In this document: one piece after another, positions 1 to 12,783 of the stretch
How positions within the stretch are numbered: position 1 is the stretch's first letter
How the letters are laid out: every line of letters begins with the position of its first letter
Origin: Elephas maximus indicus
Lineage: Eukaryota; Chordata; Mammalia; Proboscidea; Elephantidae
DNA: 64,000 nucleotides
NCBI RefSeq assembly: GCF_024166365.1
Contig: NC_064831.1
Location: 53,755,768-53,819,767 of the forward strand
Direction: 5' to 3'
The notes under the pieces: model-generated
Seen by the model: only the letters and a program-made list of their open reading frames with translations
What the model was told of the DNA's origin: nothing
Database searches by the model: none
Translations under genes and position numbers: made by a program

Positions 1-660
1 GAACAGGATAAATAAAAAAAAAAAATTTGGAGTAACAAAGGAGAAATAACCATAGGTATGAAAGAAATTAGAAATAATGGAAATCGGGATAAAATGAATA
101 ACTTTCATAGAAATATAAATTTTCGAAATTGATTCCAACCAGAAAACTTATGGACCAATAACTGTGGAAGAAATTGAGAAGAGTTGTGAAGAGTTAATTC
201 TTGCTTTTCATGCACGAGGCTCAGCTTGCTTCATTGATTAATCCTTTCTCATCTCATGGAATGATACAATTTAAAGTTACCCATAGCACATGAAGAATAA
301 AACAAAGCATTATATGGTTACCAGAAATTGAAATAGATAACACAAAACTAGTTTTTTTTATTAACTTAATCTGTATTTTGAGATAAGATTTTATTCTTTT
401 GTGGCTCCTGGTGGATTATGTAGGCTTTTAAAGTAAGAGCAGAAGTTAAGGTATATATGTAAATGAAGCAGAGAAGAGTAATAATGTTAAAGTCAGGATC
501 TGCCAGAAGCTCAGGGGTAAAGTAGAGAGGAGATTCTAGAAATTAAGAACTTAATTCCTGTTCAGAGAGACAAGGTTCTGTCTTAGGAAGAGCCCTGGGT
601 CTGAAGTAGAATACCCAGGCTCAAGTCTTGACAGGCTTTGAAATATAGGCAGGGCCACAG

Positions 661-943
661 TGGTGTCACTAGGGTTGGTGTCACCCAGTGTGGTAACTCA
701 TGTTGTCACCCCGACCTCTGTGGGCGAGGCAAGCCAGTGGGGGGTAGGGATCCTCTGTGGGTGCAGCAACCCTTCCCGCAGCTCCTTCCGTCTCTCACTG
801 GCCAAGGTGGAGACCCTCCTCTCCGCCCAGTGACAGGAGGTGACAAGTTACTGCACTGGGTGACACCAACCTTTGTGACTGGTGGGGGGGGATGGTGACG
901 AGATGTCACACTGGGTGACCAGTACACCAACCCTAGTGATGCC
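661..943. repeat. Foldback (inverted repeat) element
   Basis: Left arm 661-711 is the imperfect reverse complement of 892-943, with a 16-nt perfect core TCACTAGGGTTGGTGT and an 11-nt core CACCCAGTGTG. A third inverted copy lies at 853-879. I do not recognise the family by name. Confidence 0.75.
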
Positions 944-2358
944 ATTGCCTTGATGGTCCGTTCCCCGAGAGTGCCAGCCCACTCACCTTTGCTGCGGTAG
1001 ACCCTGGGGTCATTTTGGTGTCACCCCCTCTGACTGTGTCAGGAGGTGTGATCTGCACCTCCCACATGCCTCTAGTGATGCCACTGTAGGGTCAAAAAAA
1101 AATGAGCCCAATATTCAAGGTAAGAAGTTTAGGTATTCTTCTGTAGGCTGGCCAGTCACAAATGTAAAACTCAAGTAAGGGCTTGGCAAGATTCTTGGCT
1201 AGCTCCCCACTGGCCAACTCATCCTCTCAGGAAAGCATATTGTAATGAAAGTGAGGTGATACTATAAGGATGGTATTGAATATCTTCTAATTTATGAAAA
1301 AGTGAATTGTTTCTACATTTCAGTCATAGGGAAGATATTTTGGATACACTTTTAAGATATGTGATTTTGTGTCTGTGATTGAAAACTACAGCTGTAGATG
1401 GTGAATAACCACTAACGGCTTTTAAAAGCCTGACCATATTTGTATTTTAGAAAGCTCTTTCTAGTGATTAGTAAATATATATTTTTAAATTGAAATAATT
1501 ATACACGTGAACAGTAAAAAAAAAAAAATCTCCTCTCAGGCCTCAAACTCTAGCCCTCTTTCTCAGGGTTAATTGTTGTAAATTAAAATCCAGAGTACTT
1601 ATGATTTGAATGAGGAGGGTGAGGGGAGGAGGAGCACCAAGAGTGATGCCTTGGCCTGGGCTTTTGGGTGAATGTGGTACCATTAGCTTAGAGGGAAATT
1701 CCCAGAGGGAAATGATGGTTTTCCAGGTAGAAAATGACAAGTCTGTAAGTGTGGGGTGCTTCGAAATCAGGCGCCAGACACAAAGACTAAACTGGGCCTT
1801 AACTGCTGGCGTCTTAAACAGAGATGTCTCAAGAAGGCAAGAGAAATAGTTTGTGTTAAGGTGGTTTTGGGCATAAATCACTCACAAAAAGTTTTCTGCG
1901 TGATTTAATAAAACTCTTTCCCCATTCCTTGTGTTTCCTTTTTTAGCATTGTGCATCCAGACATTTTACATATGCAGAATAGGTTTGTTTAGTCTTTTGG
2001 TTTCAGACTGGGAGTTTCTAACTAGGAGACTTCTCCCAGTGCTGTCCAGTGGAGCTGTCTCTGCGGAGGGACATGTTCTGTATCTGTGCCGTCTAATACG
2101 GTAGTAACTGAGCAATAAAATAAGGATGAGAATCAAAGCAACGTATCCATTATTCAGTGTTTTTTTGTTTTTGTTATTTACGTTATGTTTGAGACCTTCA
2201 TGTAAATCAGACTCTGTCCCATGTAGAAGTTTCAAAGATAAAATAAAAATTTCCTTGGGGGAGGGGAGGGACTGCTTGCTTGTAAGACTAAGTTTTCTTC
2301 ATAAAGAATCTATACCTTTAACTTGTACCATTCTTAACACATTTATTCCTGGGTATAG

Positions 2359-2529
2359 AGGAAACCCTGGTGGCGTAGTGGTTAAGTGCTACAGCTGCTA
2401 ACCAACGGGTGGGCAGTTCGAATCCGCCAGGCGCTCCTTAGAAACTCTATGGGGCAGTTCTGCTCTGACCTATAGGGTCACCGTAAGTCAAAATTGACTC
2501 GACGGCACTGGGTTTGGTTTGGTTTTGGT
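2359..2529 (+). mobile_element. AfroSINE
   Basis: Near full-length copy with tRNA-like A box (TGGCGTAGTGG), B box (GTTCGAATCC) and tail TTGACTCGACGGCACTGGG. It serves as the reference for the other copies. Confidence 0.9.
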
Positions 2530-2552
2530 ATGGTTTATAGATCTTTATAGAA

Positions 2553-2753
2553 GGAGCCCTTCTGTAGTTAAGCACTCAGCTACTAACATTTGTTGGTGGT
2601 TCAAACCTACCAGCCGCTCTCTGGGAGAAAGATATGGTGATCTGCTTCCATGAAGGTTAAAGCCTTGGAAACCCTGTGAGGCAGTTCTACTCTGTGTGAT
2701 AGGGTTGCTAGGAGTCAGAATGGACTCAGCAGCAGCGGGTTTAGTTTTTTTGG
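2553..2753 (+). mobile_element. AfroSINE, long form
   Basis: Includes the GGGAGAAAGATATGGTGATCTGCTTCC insert of the long subfamily; diverged head. Confidence 0.85.
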
Positions 2754-3046
2754 GTTACAGTGTACAGTTTTTGTCATTATGGTGAGTGTTTTGAGCAATG
2801 AAAAGGTGCTTAATCCAATCTAGGAAATGAATGTTTTGTTTTACTTTATTGTAATTAATGTAAATTTAAATAGCCGCATGTGGCTAGTGGCTATTATATT
2901 GGATAGTTAAAATAGGCACAAAAAATTATACCTTAAAGCAAATTTAATCTGGTAAAATGTATCAAAAAGAAAAATCATGTAATTAAGAAGTAGAGGCAGT
3001 TTCAGCTGAAGTTTGTCAATAATCTGCTGTAGATTATTATACCATT

Positions 3047-3209
3047 AAAAAAAAAACCCATTGCCATTAAGTCGATTCTGACTCATAGCGACCCTATAGG
3101 ACAGAGCAGAACCACACCATAGAGTTGCCAAGGGGTGCCTGGTGGATTTGAACTGCTGATGTTTTGGTCAGCAGCTGTAGCTCTTAACCACTACACCACC
3201 AGGGTTTCC
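3047..3209 (-). mobile_element. AfroSINE with perfect 11-bp TSD
   Basis: Reverse copy between exact direct repeats ATTATACCATT (3,036-3,046 and 3,210-3,220), proving retroposition. Confidence 0.95.
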
Positions 3210-4418
3210 ATTATACCATTAGAAGCAAAAAAAAAAAAAAAAAAATTAAGAGCCATTTCTTTTTAACCTAATAATGTTGGAATAAAAGGAAACTATTAAA
3301 ATGTAATAGTTTACCAAAAAGAAAAAACACAGAAACATATTAAATGATGAAGTGCTAGCGCCATTTCTATTACAACCAGAAACAAGACAGAAATAAATAT
3401 CTCCTATCATTATCATCATCGTTATTATTAAACATTGTTTTGGCAGTTCTAGCTGTTGCAGTAAGACAAAGAATGAAATAATTAGGATAAACATTGGAAA
3501 AGAAGAAAAATTATTTCTATTTTTAAGTTCTATGATAAAATGCCTAGAAAATCCAGGGAACTTTAGTAGAAAACCACAACTGGAATTAATAAGAGAAGAT
3601 GGAATGGTGATGTGTGATAAATATACAATAACTAATAGCTTTCTCTTTATTAGCAGTCATCAGTCAGAATTGGAAATGACAAAATCACAAAACAAACACC
3701 ACCTAATGGCAAAAACTGTAAACTATACCTAGGACTAAATGTATTAAGAACAGTTCAAGTTAAAGGTATAGATCTCGTGTGAAGAAATCCTGGGATTATA
3801 AGCAGTCGTCCCCCAAGTTTTTATTTTATCTTTAAAACTTTTACTTGGGACAGAGTCTAATTTACATGATGGTCCTCAAACATAATTGTGAAACATTTAA
3901 AAAATCTGAATAATGAATATGTTACTTTTATTAATAGAGAAGTATTTATTTAGAACCTGCTATTTTATGTGCTAGCGTCCTTGTTTTTTAATGCAGTGGT
4001 CTTCAATATAATATACTGAGTATGGAAAGAAAATATTAGCATTTTTATTAAAAATTTTTGTCTGAAAAACATTAAGCTTTGTTAACTATTGAGTATGCCT
4101 GCTGCCAGTGGTGTGTAGATTAGATGGCCTTGTGTTATGAACTACAGTGAACTACACACTTCTAAACAGGACTTCTACAGATGTTAGCCTCACCATTTGT
4201 TCATGTTTTACAGTTTGCAGTGTATTACAGTTTGTTTGCTTAGTTAATGTGGATTTACTTAGTTTTAACCAATCAGCCCTCATCAAATGGACATAACATT
4301 TTAAAAGGTTTTTGCAAAAAATACCACATGGTGATGTTGATGACGTACACACCATTAACAAGAAAAAGGCAAGCTGGCATACATTCCTTCTCCGAGCACA
4401 TCAAACATAGAACAAGGT

Positions 4419-4627
4419 AGAAATTCTGGAGGACACCATGCTTGGTAAAGTAGAGGGTCAGCGAAAGAGAGAAGACCTTCAACAAGATGAACTGACACAG
4501 TGGCTGCAATGATGGGCTCAAGCATAGTAGCGATTGTGAGGATGGCACAGCACCAGGCAGTGTTGCCTTCTCTTGTACACAGGGCTACTCTGAGTCAGAA
4601 CCGACTCAGTGGCACCTAACAACAAGT
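4419..4627 (+). mobile_element. RTE-type LINE 3' end (RTE1_LA-like)
   Basis: Sense reading gives LEDTMLGKVEGQRKREDLQQ, which resembles the C-terminus of RTE/BovB reverse transcriptases. A tail with CTCTGAGTCAGAACCGACTC and CACCTAACAACAA follows, the same tail as AfroSINE. Confidence 0.75.
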
Positions 4628-5918
4628 AAAATCATGGATGACTCAGATCTAGTAAGTTGGACAAAAAGTTAAAAAATTATCAGGAAGAGTATACGAAGTA
4701 CCAGTTTATACCCAGTATCATTAATGTTGAACCTCACTCTATGTGTATATTGTACTTTGAGATACTAGTTTAATAATAGTATAAGATGATCAGGAATAAT
4801 GAAACATCTTAAAATAGTTTATTTCATCTCTAACTCATTCTCTTAAATCTTTATAACATACACATAATAATTTAGAAGTACTTGTATGTATGTAATTAAT
4901 ACAAATACATATTTTGCGGATAGTAGGTGACGAGTTTTGTAGTTTATTTGTAACTTGATTAGGAGCCTTATGTAAATGGTTTGAAGATCTCTTAGTAGAC
5001 CGCTGTTCTGTCTTTTAGAACTAGAGGGCATAAGGAGTGCAGGGCAAAGATAGGAAGGGAAGAAGTGTTCTAAATTTAGAATTTTAAAAAGGAAGTAAAC
5101 CCACATTAAATTTTAGGGCCAGAAAATGATTGAACCATACTGAACGTTTTCGTTTTTGAAAGATGAGGAGAGAAAGTAAGGATGGGAGTACTCAAGTGAG
5201 GAATACTTTTGGCTATTAAACAAATACCAAGAAATGGAAAATGTTGAGGAGTAAAGGAGTTGGTAGGATAGGAGATGAGGGCTCAAATAGAAAAGAAAGC
5301 GGACAACACTGAGGTAAGAGGGAAGATGGGCGGAGAGGGCAGGAGAGAAGAAAATTTAGGTGAGGCCGTCTCTGTGGGGACTGTCAAATTTAGCTGAATT
5401 TGGCTACAGATGGCTGTGGATGTGGGAGTCACTGAGGAAGGGAGGGAAAAGAGAGATCACATCAGAGGAAATAACCCAAGTGCAGAATAGGGTGTTAGTG
5501 GAAAGGGAGGAGAAAAAAGACAGGTTTTTGGGAGATTATAGGAGGAAGAATAACAAGGATTAGGCACGCTTAGATGCTAGCAATTAAATGTAAATCAAAA
5601 TCTAAAAATGAGCACAAAAGAAATGTAGTGATAAAATGGAAAAGTTTCACTTTTTTGTTTATTAAAGTAAGCAGAATATGGAATAACTTAAGCTGCGATT
5701 TTATCAATTTTTTTACCCCTTAATTATATAATAGTATAACTTTTTTTTTTTTTATAACTTGTTTTTCTTATGAAAATTTACCGGCTACTTGATGTGTATT
5801 CTTTTAGTGCAAGGTAGTGAAAATAATGGTGTATCTTCTGTTCCTGACAGTGGTATGTATGTGTGTGTGTATATACATTATTACTGTGCCATGCATTTAA
5901 TTAGGAGTTTATTAAATA

Positions 5919-6080
5919 AATACTGGAAACCCTGGTAGTGTGGTGGTTGAGAGCTATGGCTACTAACCAAACGGTCAGCAGTTCGAATCTAGCAGGCGCT
6001 CCTTGGAAACTCTATGGGGCAGTTCTACTCTGTTCTATAGGGTCTCTTTGAGTTGGAATTGACTTGACGGCAATGGGTTT
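5919..6080 (+). mobile_element. AfroSINE with 10-bp TSD
   Basis: Flanked by TTATTAAATA (5,909-5,918 and 6,081-6,090). B box GTTCGAATCT. Confidence 0.92.
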
Positions 6081-6791
6081 TTATTAAATATTGGCTTAAA
6101 GAAATTTAAAGCTACTTTAAGATCATACTTGGCTTAAGGAATTTGAGTTTGAGACTAATCTAGACATGGCCAAGATGACAGTGAAGCTTGTGCTAGGTGT
6201 TAGAAATAAGGCAAGACAAAATTCTCCCACACCTTGCGTTTTTATACTGTTTTCTTATCTAACATCTCTACTGTGTTACCTAAAATGATTTATAAATACT
6301 ATTTTTTCTCTTTAATTCTCAAATTACTTCAGTTCTTTTCCATAGTTCTTTCTACTAATACAGGAATGAGCTTTTGTCTTTCTCTGATAATCTCACGATC
6401 CTATAGAATTAGTAGAGCTCATCTTTACTTGAAGAATCACCTAAAATTGCTAAATGAAAACTTGTTTAAATATAAATTTAATAGTATAAAAAGTTAGTCA
6501 CCTAATGTTGGCAGTTCCTGATTTTTGTTTAGCACATGAAGTCTTACGTATATAAAGAGAATCCGGACCCTGAACCTTCTCTTCTACTGAAGTTCTCATC
6601 AAGTTATTGAACCCTGCCCAGATCCTCCCTTCACAATTTCTCGGTGCCAGTAGCACGTAAAGAACAAAGAAGGAGTAGAATTTTTTATAATATGATTTCA
6701 GTTACATTTTGGGAAACAGGTATATCTTCACCGAGGGCATTTAACCATACTTTTTTTTTATAACATTTATTTCAAAATGGGAAATGTATTC

Positions 6792-7285
6792 TGTTATGGA
6801 TTGAATGGTCCCCCCAGAATTGTGTGTATCAGTTTGGTTGGGCCATGATTCCCAGTATTGTGTGGTTGTCCTCCATTTTGTGATTGTAATTTTATATTAA
6901 AGAGGATTAGGGTGAGATTGTAACACCCTTACCAAGGTCATGTCCCTGATCCAGTGTAAAGGGAGTTTCCCTGGGGTGTGACCTGTACCACCTTTTATCT
7001 TACAAGAGGTGAAAGGGAAGCAAGCAGAGAGTTGGGGACCTCATACCACCAAGAAAGCAGTGCCCGGAGCAGAGTACGTCCTTTGGACCTGCGGTCCCTA
7101 CGTGGAGAAGCTCCTAGTCCGGGGGAAGATTGATAAGAAGGCCGACAGAGAGAGAAAGCCTTCCTCTGGAGCCGATGCCCTGAATTTGGACTTCTGGCCT
7201 ACTTTACTGTGAGGCAATAAATTTCTCTTTGTTAAAGCCATCCACTTGTGGTATTTCTGCTGTTGCAGCACTAGTGACTAAGACA
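6792..7285 (+). mobile_element. Solo LTR of a MaLR/ERVL-like element
   Basis: Starts TGTTATGGATTGAATGGTCC and ends GTGACTAAGACA, TG...CA form, with AATAAA at 7,217-7,222 and near-identical 5-bp flanks (TATTC/TATTG). Non-coding; the same family occurs at 14.8 and 23.5 kb. Confidence 0.75.
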
Positions 7286-8094
7286 TATTGCAAGTTGCAG
7301 AGGACCAGTCTATACGTATTGGAAACACAACCTATAAGTTAGGCACCTTTTTGTACTTCTTATTCTAGTGTAATCTTCTTGAAGGGAAGGTTAAGAAGAG
7401 TGGCTAATTTTTTTTTCAGGTGTTAGAAGTAAATTCAGTTCTGACCAAGTAGCTTAAGATAATTGTCGTCAAACAGGTAGAGAGTTTTAGAACTTGTTTC
7501 CTTTAAGTCCTCTGTTTGTCTCGGGATTTTCATAAAACACCAGTATTAGTGGACTAGTTTCAGTGTGAAAGCAGTGTCTCAGTTGAAGACTAAAGTAGCC
7601 AGAAATTGTTCAGATTCTCCATTGATTTCTTACCTTTGCCACTTCCTGTGTTTTGACCTGTAACAGGGAGGGGGAAGAAATCCAGATGGGGTGTGCAGGC
7701 AGCTAGGTTTCCTGGAGAGGAGTGTGCACGTGGCAGGTCACAGTCTGCAGAGGAAAGAAGGGAACGTTTATTGAGCCTCACCAAACGCCAGACACTCCTA
7801 GAAGTTTCAGCTTATGGATGTAGGTACTTTTCTGACAAAGATAAAACAACACTAGTATGGTGTGATAAATTCAGACAGTGCAAAAGTTACATCATGAAAA
7901 GTTGATGTCCCTGTTTGAGACTGTGAGAGCCTGGAACTAGACACGGTGGGTCAGAGGCTCCATGCTGTCCGTTTCCTGTTCTGATCATTCCTGCCACATT
8001 GTCTTTTAACGAGCTTATACCACTTTACACTTCATGAATAGTGATGAGATTATCTCTCCTTACAGACAACAGTTCTGATCTTTCCTTGCTGATA

Positions 8095-8395
8095 TACTCA
8101 GTCTTTAATTGTCTACAATATTTGCTAAATGTCTTCAAATTTTTTTGATTAAAAAATCCAAATGATAGAGAAGTGTGGTGTGAAAGCCTCATCACCTGTC
8201 TCCAAAAATCCCACTCTTAAGAAAAAGTCCTTTTAATGGTTTGCCTGAACACCCAATCGGGTAGGAAGACACACAAATAAAGGATCATACTACACATGCT
8301 GTTTATGCAGTTTGCTTTTTTAACAAAATGCTGTGGACATTTTTCCATGTCAGTATTTATAGTTCTGTGTTTTAGTGATTATAAAGATGAATGGT
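8095..8395 (-). mobile_element. Old L1-like fragment, antisense
   Basis: CACACAAATAAAGGATCATAC ... GTGGACATTTTTCCATGTCAG is typical of old L1 3' sequence in reverse. Confidence 0.5.
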
Positions 8396-8439
8396 AAGAA
8401 AAAAATATTTAACTTTTTAAACAGACTACTCTTAAAGCT

Positions 8440-8920
8440 CGTGGGGGCAGAGTAGCACATACTTCCCAGACATAACCACAAACCTCGTAGGATTGGTTAA
8501 CTGGGTTTAAAGGCTTAGGACCATAGTCTCAAGGGACAACTTGGTCAGTTGGCATAACATAGTTCATAGAGACACTATTCTACATCCTACTTCGGTGAGT
8601 AGTGTCGAGGGTTTTAAAAGCTTGTGAACAGCCATCTAAAATACAGCTATTAGTCTTTACTCGTCTAAGGCAAAAGAGAAAGAAGGAAACCAAAGACTCA
8701 AAAAAAAAAAAAAAAAACTAGTCTACAGGACTAATAGCCCAGGGGAACCATGGCCTCATCTATCCCGTGACCAGAAGAACTAGATGGTGCCTGGCTACCA
8801 CGAACAACTGTTCTGATCAGGGACACATAGGTAGTCCTGAACAGAATGGGAGAAACATTTAGAACAAACCTCAGTTTCCTAAAAAAGGCCAGACTTACTG
8901 GACCATGTGCGTATATGGCT
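8440..8920 (+). mobile_element. Lineage-abundant L1-like 3' segment
   Basis: Contains CATTCTACATCCTACTTCGG, GAACTAGATGGTGCC and GGCCAGACTTACTGG, blocks shared in part with 26.2-27.0 kb. I associate these with L1 tails in elephant genomes; classification is from memory. Confidence 0.45.
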
Positions 8921-9399
8921 TGTAATATTTTTGTTAGCTAGGTCTGCTAGCCCAGGGAGTAGGATCCTTACTGCTATAAAATTCTATAATATCACTAGTA
9001 TCCGACCAATAAATATAATTGTACTAAATTGTAAGAATCAAATTTTATTTTGGCAGGATTTGTTTTCACTGGCTTAAGAAAATCTTTTAATTTTTTTTTA
9101 TAGTTATCTGTTTTTCAGGGGCTTGTTTGAGGACCCTAAGATTAAAATGTAAAAGACTTCATTTAACCTTACGTGTTTTTTTCCTCCTGTGATCACTCTT
9201 TGTGAAACAACAATTTTGCATAGCTAACACATGGTTTAAAATCAAAACCATAGCACACGTATGGGTTTATCTGTAGACATATGCATGTAATGCATACCTG
9301 TATACTCACCTGTGCTAAGGTTGTGGTTTTAAACCATGTGTGAGCTCTCTAGAATTGTTGCTAGCTAACAGAAGGTAGTACAAGCCATATATCTAATTT

Positions 9400-11000
9400 A
9401 ACATTTTCTAGTAGCCACATTAAAAAAAGCAAAAAGAATCAGGGTGAAATAAATTTTAATCATGTATCTTATTTAACTTTATATAGCCAAAATATTATCC
9501 TTTAAACATGTAATCAGTATAAAAATTAGAGATTATTTTCATTCTTTTTTTTCATGTAAAATCTTCAAAATACAGTGTGTATTTTACACTTAATGTCATA
9601 TGTTCAGATGTTAAATTTTCAGTGGAAATATTTGATCCGTATTTAGAGTCATAAAAATTAAAGTAGATTCACACTATTCCAAACATTATTAAAAGTTTTC
9701 CAATAAGTAAATCAATTACCAAAAAATCGTTTTTCTTTAATATTCACATTCATATTGACAAAACTAGCTCATCTTTTTAGACCAATTGATTTGACTCCGA
9801 AGCAAAAGCATATCAGTTTCAAAACTTTCTGTTCAACTTAAGTAAATTCACGGACTCTGACATCTCAGTGCCACGTTGATTTCAGAGAAGTGTTACATAG
9901 ACTGAAAAAAAAAACTCTTAAATTTATCCATAACAACAAAGTGTTCTTCAAGTTTTTCTTGTAGGTTTTGTAGCCGATTTACATAATGCCCTCGATCACA
10001 GTTAAAGTCTCCTGCATATTGATTCATGTAGAAGAATGTGTAAAATTATTATTATTGATTTGTGTTATGAAAAGTTTCAGTATCAACATAAATTCACATA
10101 CCTGTCTAGCAAGGTCACAAATAAACTTTTTCACTTCTTGGATCTTCATATTTAGCTCATTGATGTCCAGCGTGGCATAGGTGAAAGTATGTAAATCACA
10201 CGGTCGTACTTCCTTCGAGAAACCCTTGAATTGGAGTGAGCAGTCCAGTAAATTTTTGCTACTGTTCCATGACTCAAGCAATTGCCTTGGCACAGAACAC
10301 ACAGTTGTTAAATTCATTGTCTTCTGTTTCTTTCAACAGTTCTGTAAACCGGTGATGATTCATAGCATTTTAATAACTATCCATGATAATCTGCTTCAGA
10401 AAATTGAGCACAAATATTTTCAGTTTGTGTCACACAGTGGAACAAATGAGGGAAATAATCCCAATACATCTATTTTTGCTGTGGCATAGCTGACCCATTG
10501 TCTGTCTTGATAGAAACTTTTTTATATTTAGCTGAAAATGACAGATATAAATGATTCAAAAATATCTACAACATGAGACCCTTTTTTAAAGGTTGCAAAT
10601 AGACGAAAACATGTCTTTGTGAATTTGGAAGTCATTTGAGATAAAATGTACCCAAAGTATTAATTGGGCAGTATATCTCTTACATTGTAAAACTAGAAGG
10701 TACTTGCAGTTTTTTCACATTTTGGTTTACTTGCTCTGTGATATTGTCGAGAGGTCTAGAATTCACCAACAGTTGTGTGGTGGCTCAATTAAGATCTTTG
10801 ACTTTTTGTAAAATACTCTTTAATCTTTTCCTCATAATTTTAAAACAAGATTTGTTTTACTTGTGACGGTTTAGTTTTTCATCTCGTCATCTAAAAATGG
10901 TTGTCTGATACAAGAATACAAGCTGGCCAAAGTTACAAGCTCAAATCCTTTAAAAATTGTTTAAAATTTTTTTGTTCCGATTCCAGATGAGTAATTTCAT
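9400..11000 (-). pseudogene. Degraded hAT (Charlie-type) transposase remnant
   Basis: On the minus strand an open stretch at 10,024-10,317 reads LDINELNMKIQEVKKFICDL then VCEFMLILKLF. This matches the conserved (A/T)xHLNELNxKLQGxxxxICDxxxxVxAFxxKLxLF block of hAT transposases and of ZBED/GTF2IRD2-type domesticated genes, as I remember it. Flanking DNA at 9,400-9,640 resembles the inner end of MER5-type elements. No long frame survives, so it is a dead transposon. Confidence 0.55.
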
Positions 11001-11057
11001 GGGTTATTTTTTGACTGTTGAGAGGCAACTTCTTGTGTATTAATGTACATTTGCTCT

Positions 11058-11208
11058 GGAGTCCCTGGGTAGTACAGTTGGTTAAGTGTTCGATCACTAA
11101 ATGAAAGGTTGGAGGTTTGAACCCACCTAGAGATGCCTCAGAAGAAAGGCCTGGCGATCCACTTCTGAAAGGTCATAGCCTTGAAAACCCCATTTAGTCA
11201 GTTCTGTC
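11058..11208 (+). mobile_element. AfroSINE, GTCCCTGGGT subfamily
   Basis: GGAGTCCCTGGGTAGTACAG head and AGAAAGGCCTGGCGATCC middle; it runs into a (GT)n/(CA)n tract at 11,210-11,262. Confidence 0.85.
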
Positions 11209-11612
11209 CTGTGTGTGTGTCTGTGCACACGTGCACGCGCACACACATACACACATAGTATGCATTTGCTGAGTGTCTCTTAATACTGTTCACTTTAGCA
11301 TCTTAAAACTTTTTGACACCAACAGCTTTTTCATTTTGCTGTACTACAGCAAATTGCAATTCCATTCTTTGTAAAAATAACCTTCTTCGAATCTTTTATC
11401 TCCTCTCTATTCTACCTCAGTAGTATACTTTCATTTGGAAGTTACTTTTTTTCTATTGTATTTCATTTAATAACCAATTATGGTTTACATAGCGGTCACT
11501 GTAACTTAAGCTGTCTGCATAAAGTATTTAAACAGGCACATGACAGTGTTACATTTATTACACAGCAAAGTCCTTTGAACCAAGTCATTCCAATGACATG
11601 AACTAGATTGGT

Positions 11613-11825
11613 GATGTTGTTGTTAGGTGTCGTCAGGTGGGTTCCAACTCATAGTGACTCCATGTACAACAGGATAAAACTGCCGGGTCCTGCGCCATCC
11701 TCGCAGTCGTTGCCATGTTTGAGCCCGTTGTTGCAGCCACTGTGTCACTCCATCTGGTTGAGGGCCATCTTCTTTCGTGGACCCCCTCTGCTTTACCAAA
11801 GCATCATGTCCTTCTCCAGGGCACT
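11613..11825 (-). mobile_element. RTE-type LINE 3' end, antisense
   Basis: GTTGTTGTTAGGTGTCGTC ... CATCCTCGCAGTCGTTGCC ... AAGCATCATGTCCTTCTCCAGG is the reverse complement of the RTE1_LA-like end at 4.4 kb. Confidence 0.8.
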
Positions 11826-12699
11826 AGAAATAGCGCACACACCCGGCACGTGCACTGTAGCGCAGCGTCTTATGGGATGCAGTGATAAAAGTGAAATATG
11901 GTTTTACCAAGACAGTGTCTTGGTGCCGGCTCCTAAGTTGTTTTGTCAAAATTGCCCTTATCCCGGGAAAAAAATTGAATGCTCTTGTACCAGTTAAAAA
12001 TTATTATGTGTGATTCCGTATCTTAATTGCTTATTGACTTGTTAAAACGCACACAGACAGTATCAATTTTTTAAAAAGCCTTAGAGACCTTCAAGGCAGT
12101 TCTCAGTTTTCTAAAGATTTAGCTACTGTTTATCCTTCCGTTTTTAGCACCTCAGGATGAAAAGAGTCGGTAGCCCAACTCATCTGAATTCAATTTATTT
12201 TAATTAAATTATGGTTAAGATATACAACTTTATTTTTAAAGTCTTTTTAAAATTCAAATATTCCTATAGATTGTTAATTACCTTTCCTCCCTTTTCACTT
12301 ACATCCCCCCCGCCCTGCAGTTCCCCAGTAATTTCTGTTGGGACGTATCCCTGCAAGCTTTAGGTTTAATGTTGTATGCGTAGACTTGCTGCTTTTCATC
12401 TCATTTTCCATGTATTATGCATCACTAACAGGAATGTAACACGTGTAACAGCTTGTTTCACTTTAGGAGAAATTGAAGAGCGTTTGAGTAAAAATGTGAG
12501 AAGCAGCTAGTGTGCGCTGCCCACGTGGCTCTTCAGACAGGCTCTGAAACGGCATTCCATTGGGGGTCCAGGCCCCCTGTCGACTTGCCACCGAGGTAAC
12601 TGCCCGCAGAGCCACGCGATCCATCGGCTTGGCAGCGGCGGCCCCTTCAAGTGACTCCCTCAGACTCTTCACACACACTGACCAGTGCTTTCCTTGCAG

Positions 12700-12783
12700 T
12701 TATCGCTGTGACGATTTTGTGGTTAACGACACCAAGCTGGGGCTGGTACAGAAAGTCCGAGAACACTTACAGAACTTGGAAAA
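12700..12783 (+). CDS. USP3: USP3 exon 4 (residues 96-122, end of ZnF-UBP domain)
   Basis: The exon opens with the last base of a codon, then reads [19 protein letters not shown] and ends HLQNLE plus two bases of Asn123. The acceptor is TTCCTTGCAG and the donor AA/GTAAGTA. The peptide is the C-terminal part of the ubiquitin-binding ZnF-UBP fold, and its YRCDDFV motif is typical of that family. It is the first exon in the window, with 12.7 kb of intron before it. Confidence 0.97.

Larger units (their letters stand above)
2042..2912. mobile_element. MER5A-like hAT fragments split by inserted DNA
   Basis: 2,042-2,110 carries the ACATGTTCTGTATCTGTGCCGTCTAATACGG end of MER5A and 2,825-2,912 the AATAGCCGCATGTGGCTAGTGGC end. 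Two AfroSINEs lie between. They may be halves of one element. Confidence 0.5.
1..12699 (+). other. USP3: USP3 intron 3 (3' part)
   Basis: No exon-like segment with USP3 homology was found before 12,700, so the ZnF-UBP exons must lie upstream. The stretch holds a foldback (661-943), SINEs, RTE ends, a solo LTR (6,792-7,285), a degraded hAT transposase (about 9,400-11,000) and L1-like pieces, all listed separately. The rest (for example 1-640, 4,630-5,900 and 11,850-12,690) is AT-rich without a recognised feature. Confidence 0.8.

Noticed and set aside
638..945. Short open frames on both strands at 0.6-0.95 kb
   Set aside because: They fall in the foldback repeat; no homology or splice sites.
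2359..2440. tRNA-like head with A and B boxes as a tRNA gene
   Set aside because: It is the head of an AfroSINE; no cloverleaf or acceptor stem, and many dispersed copies.
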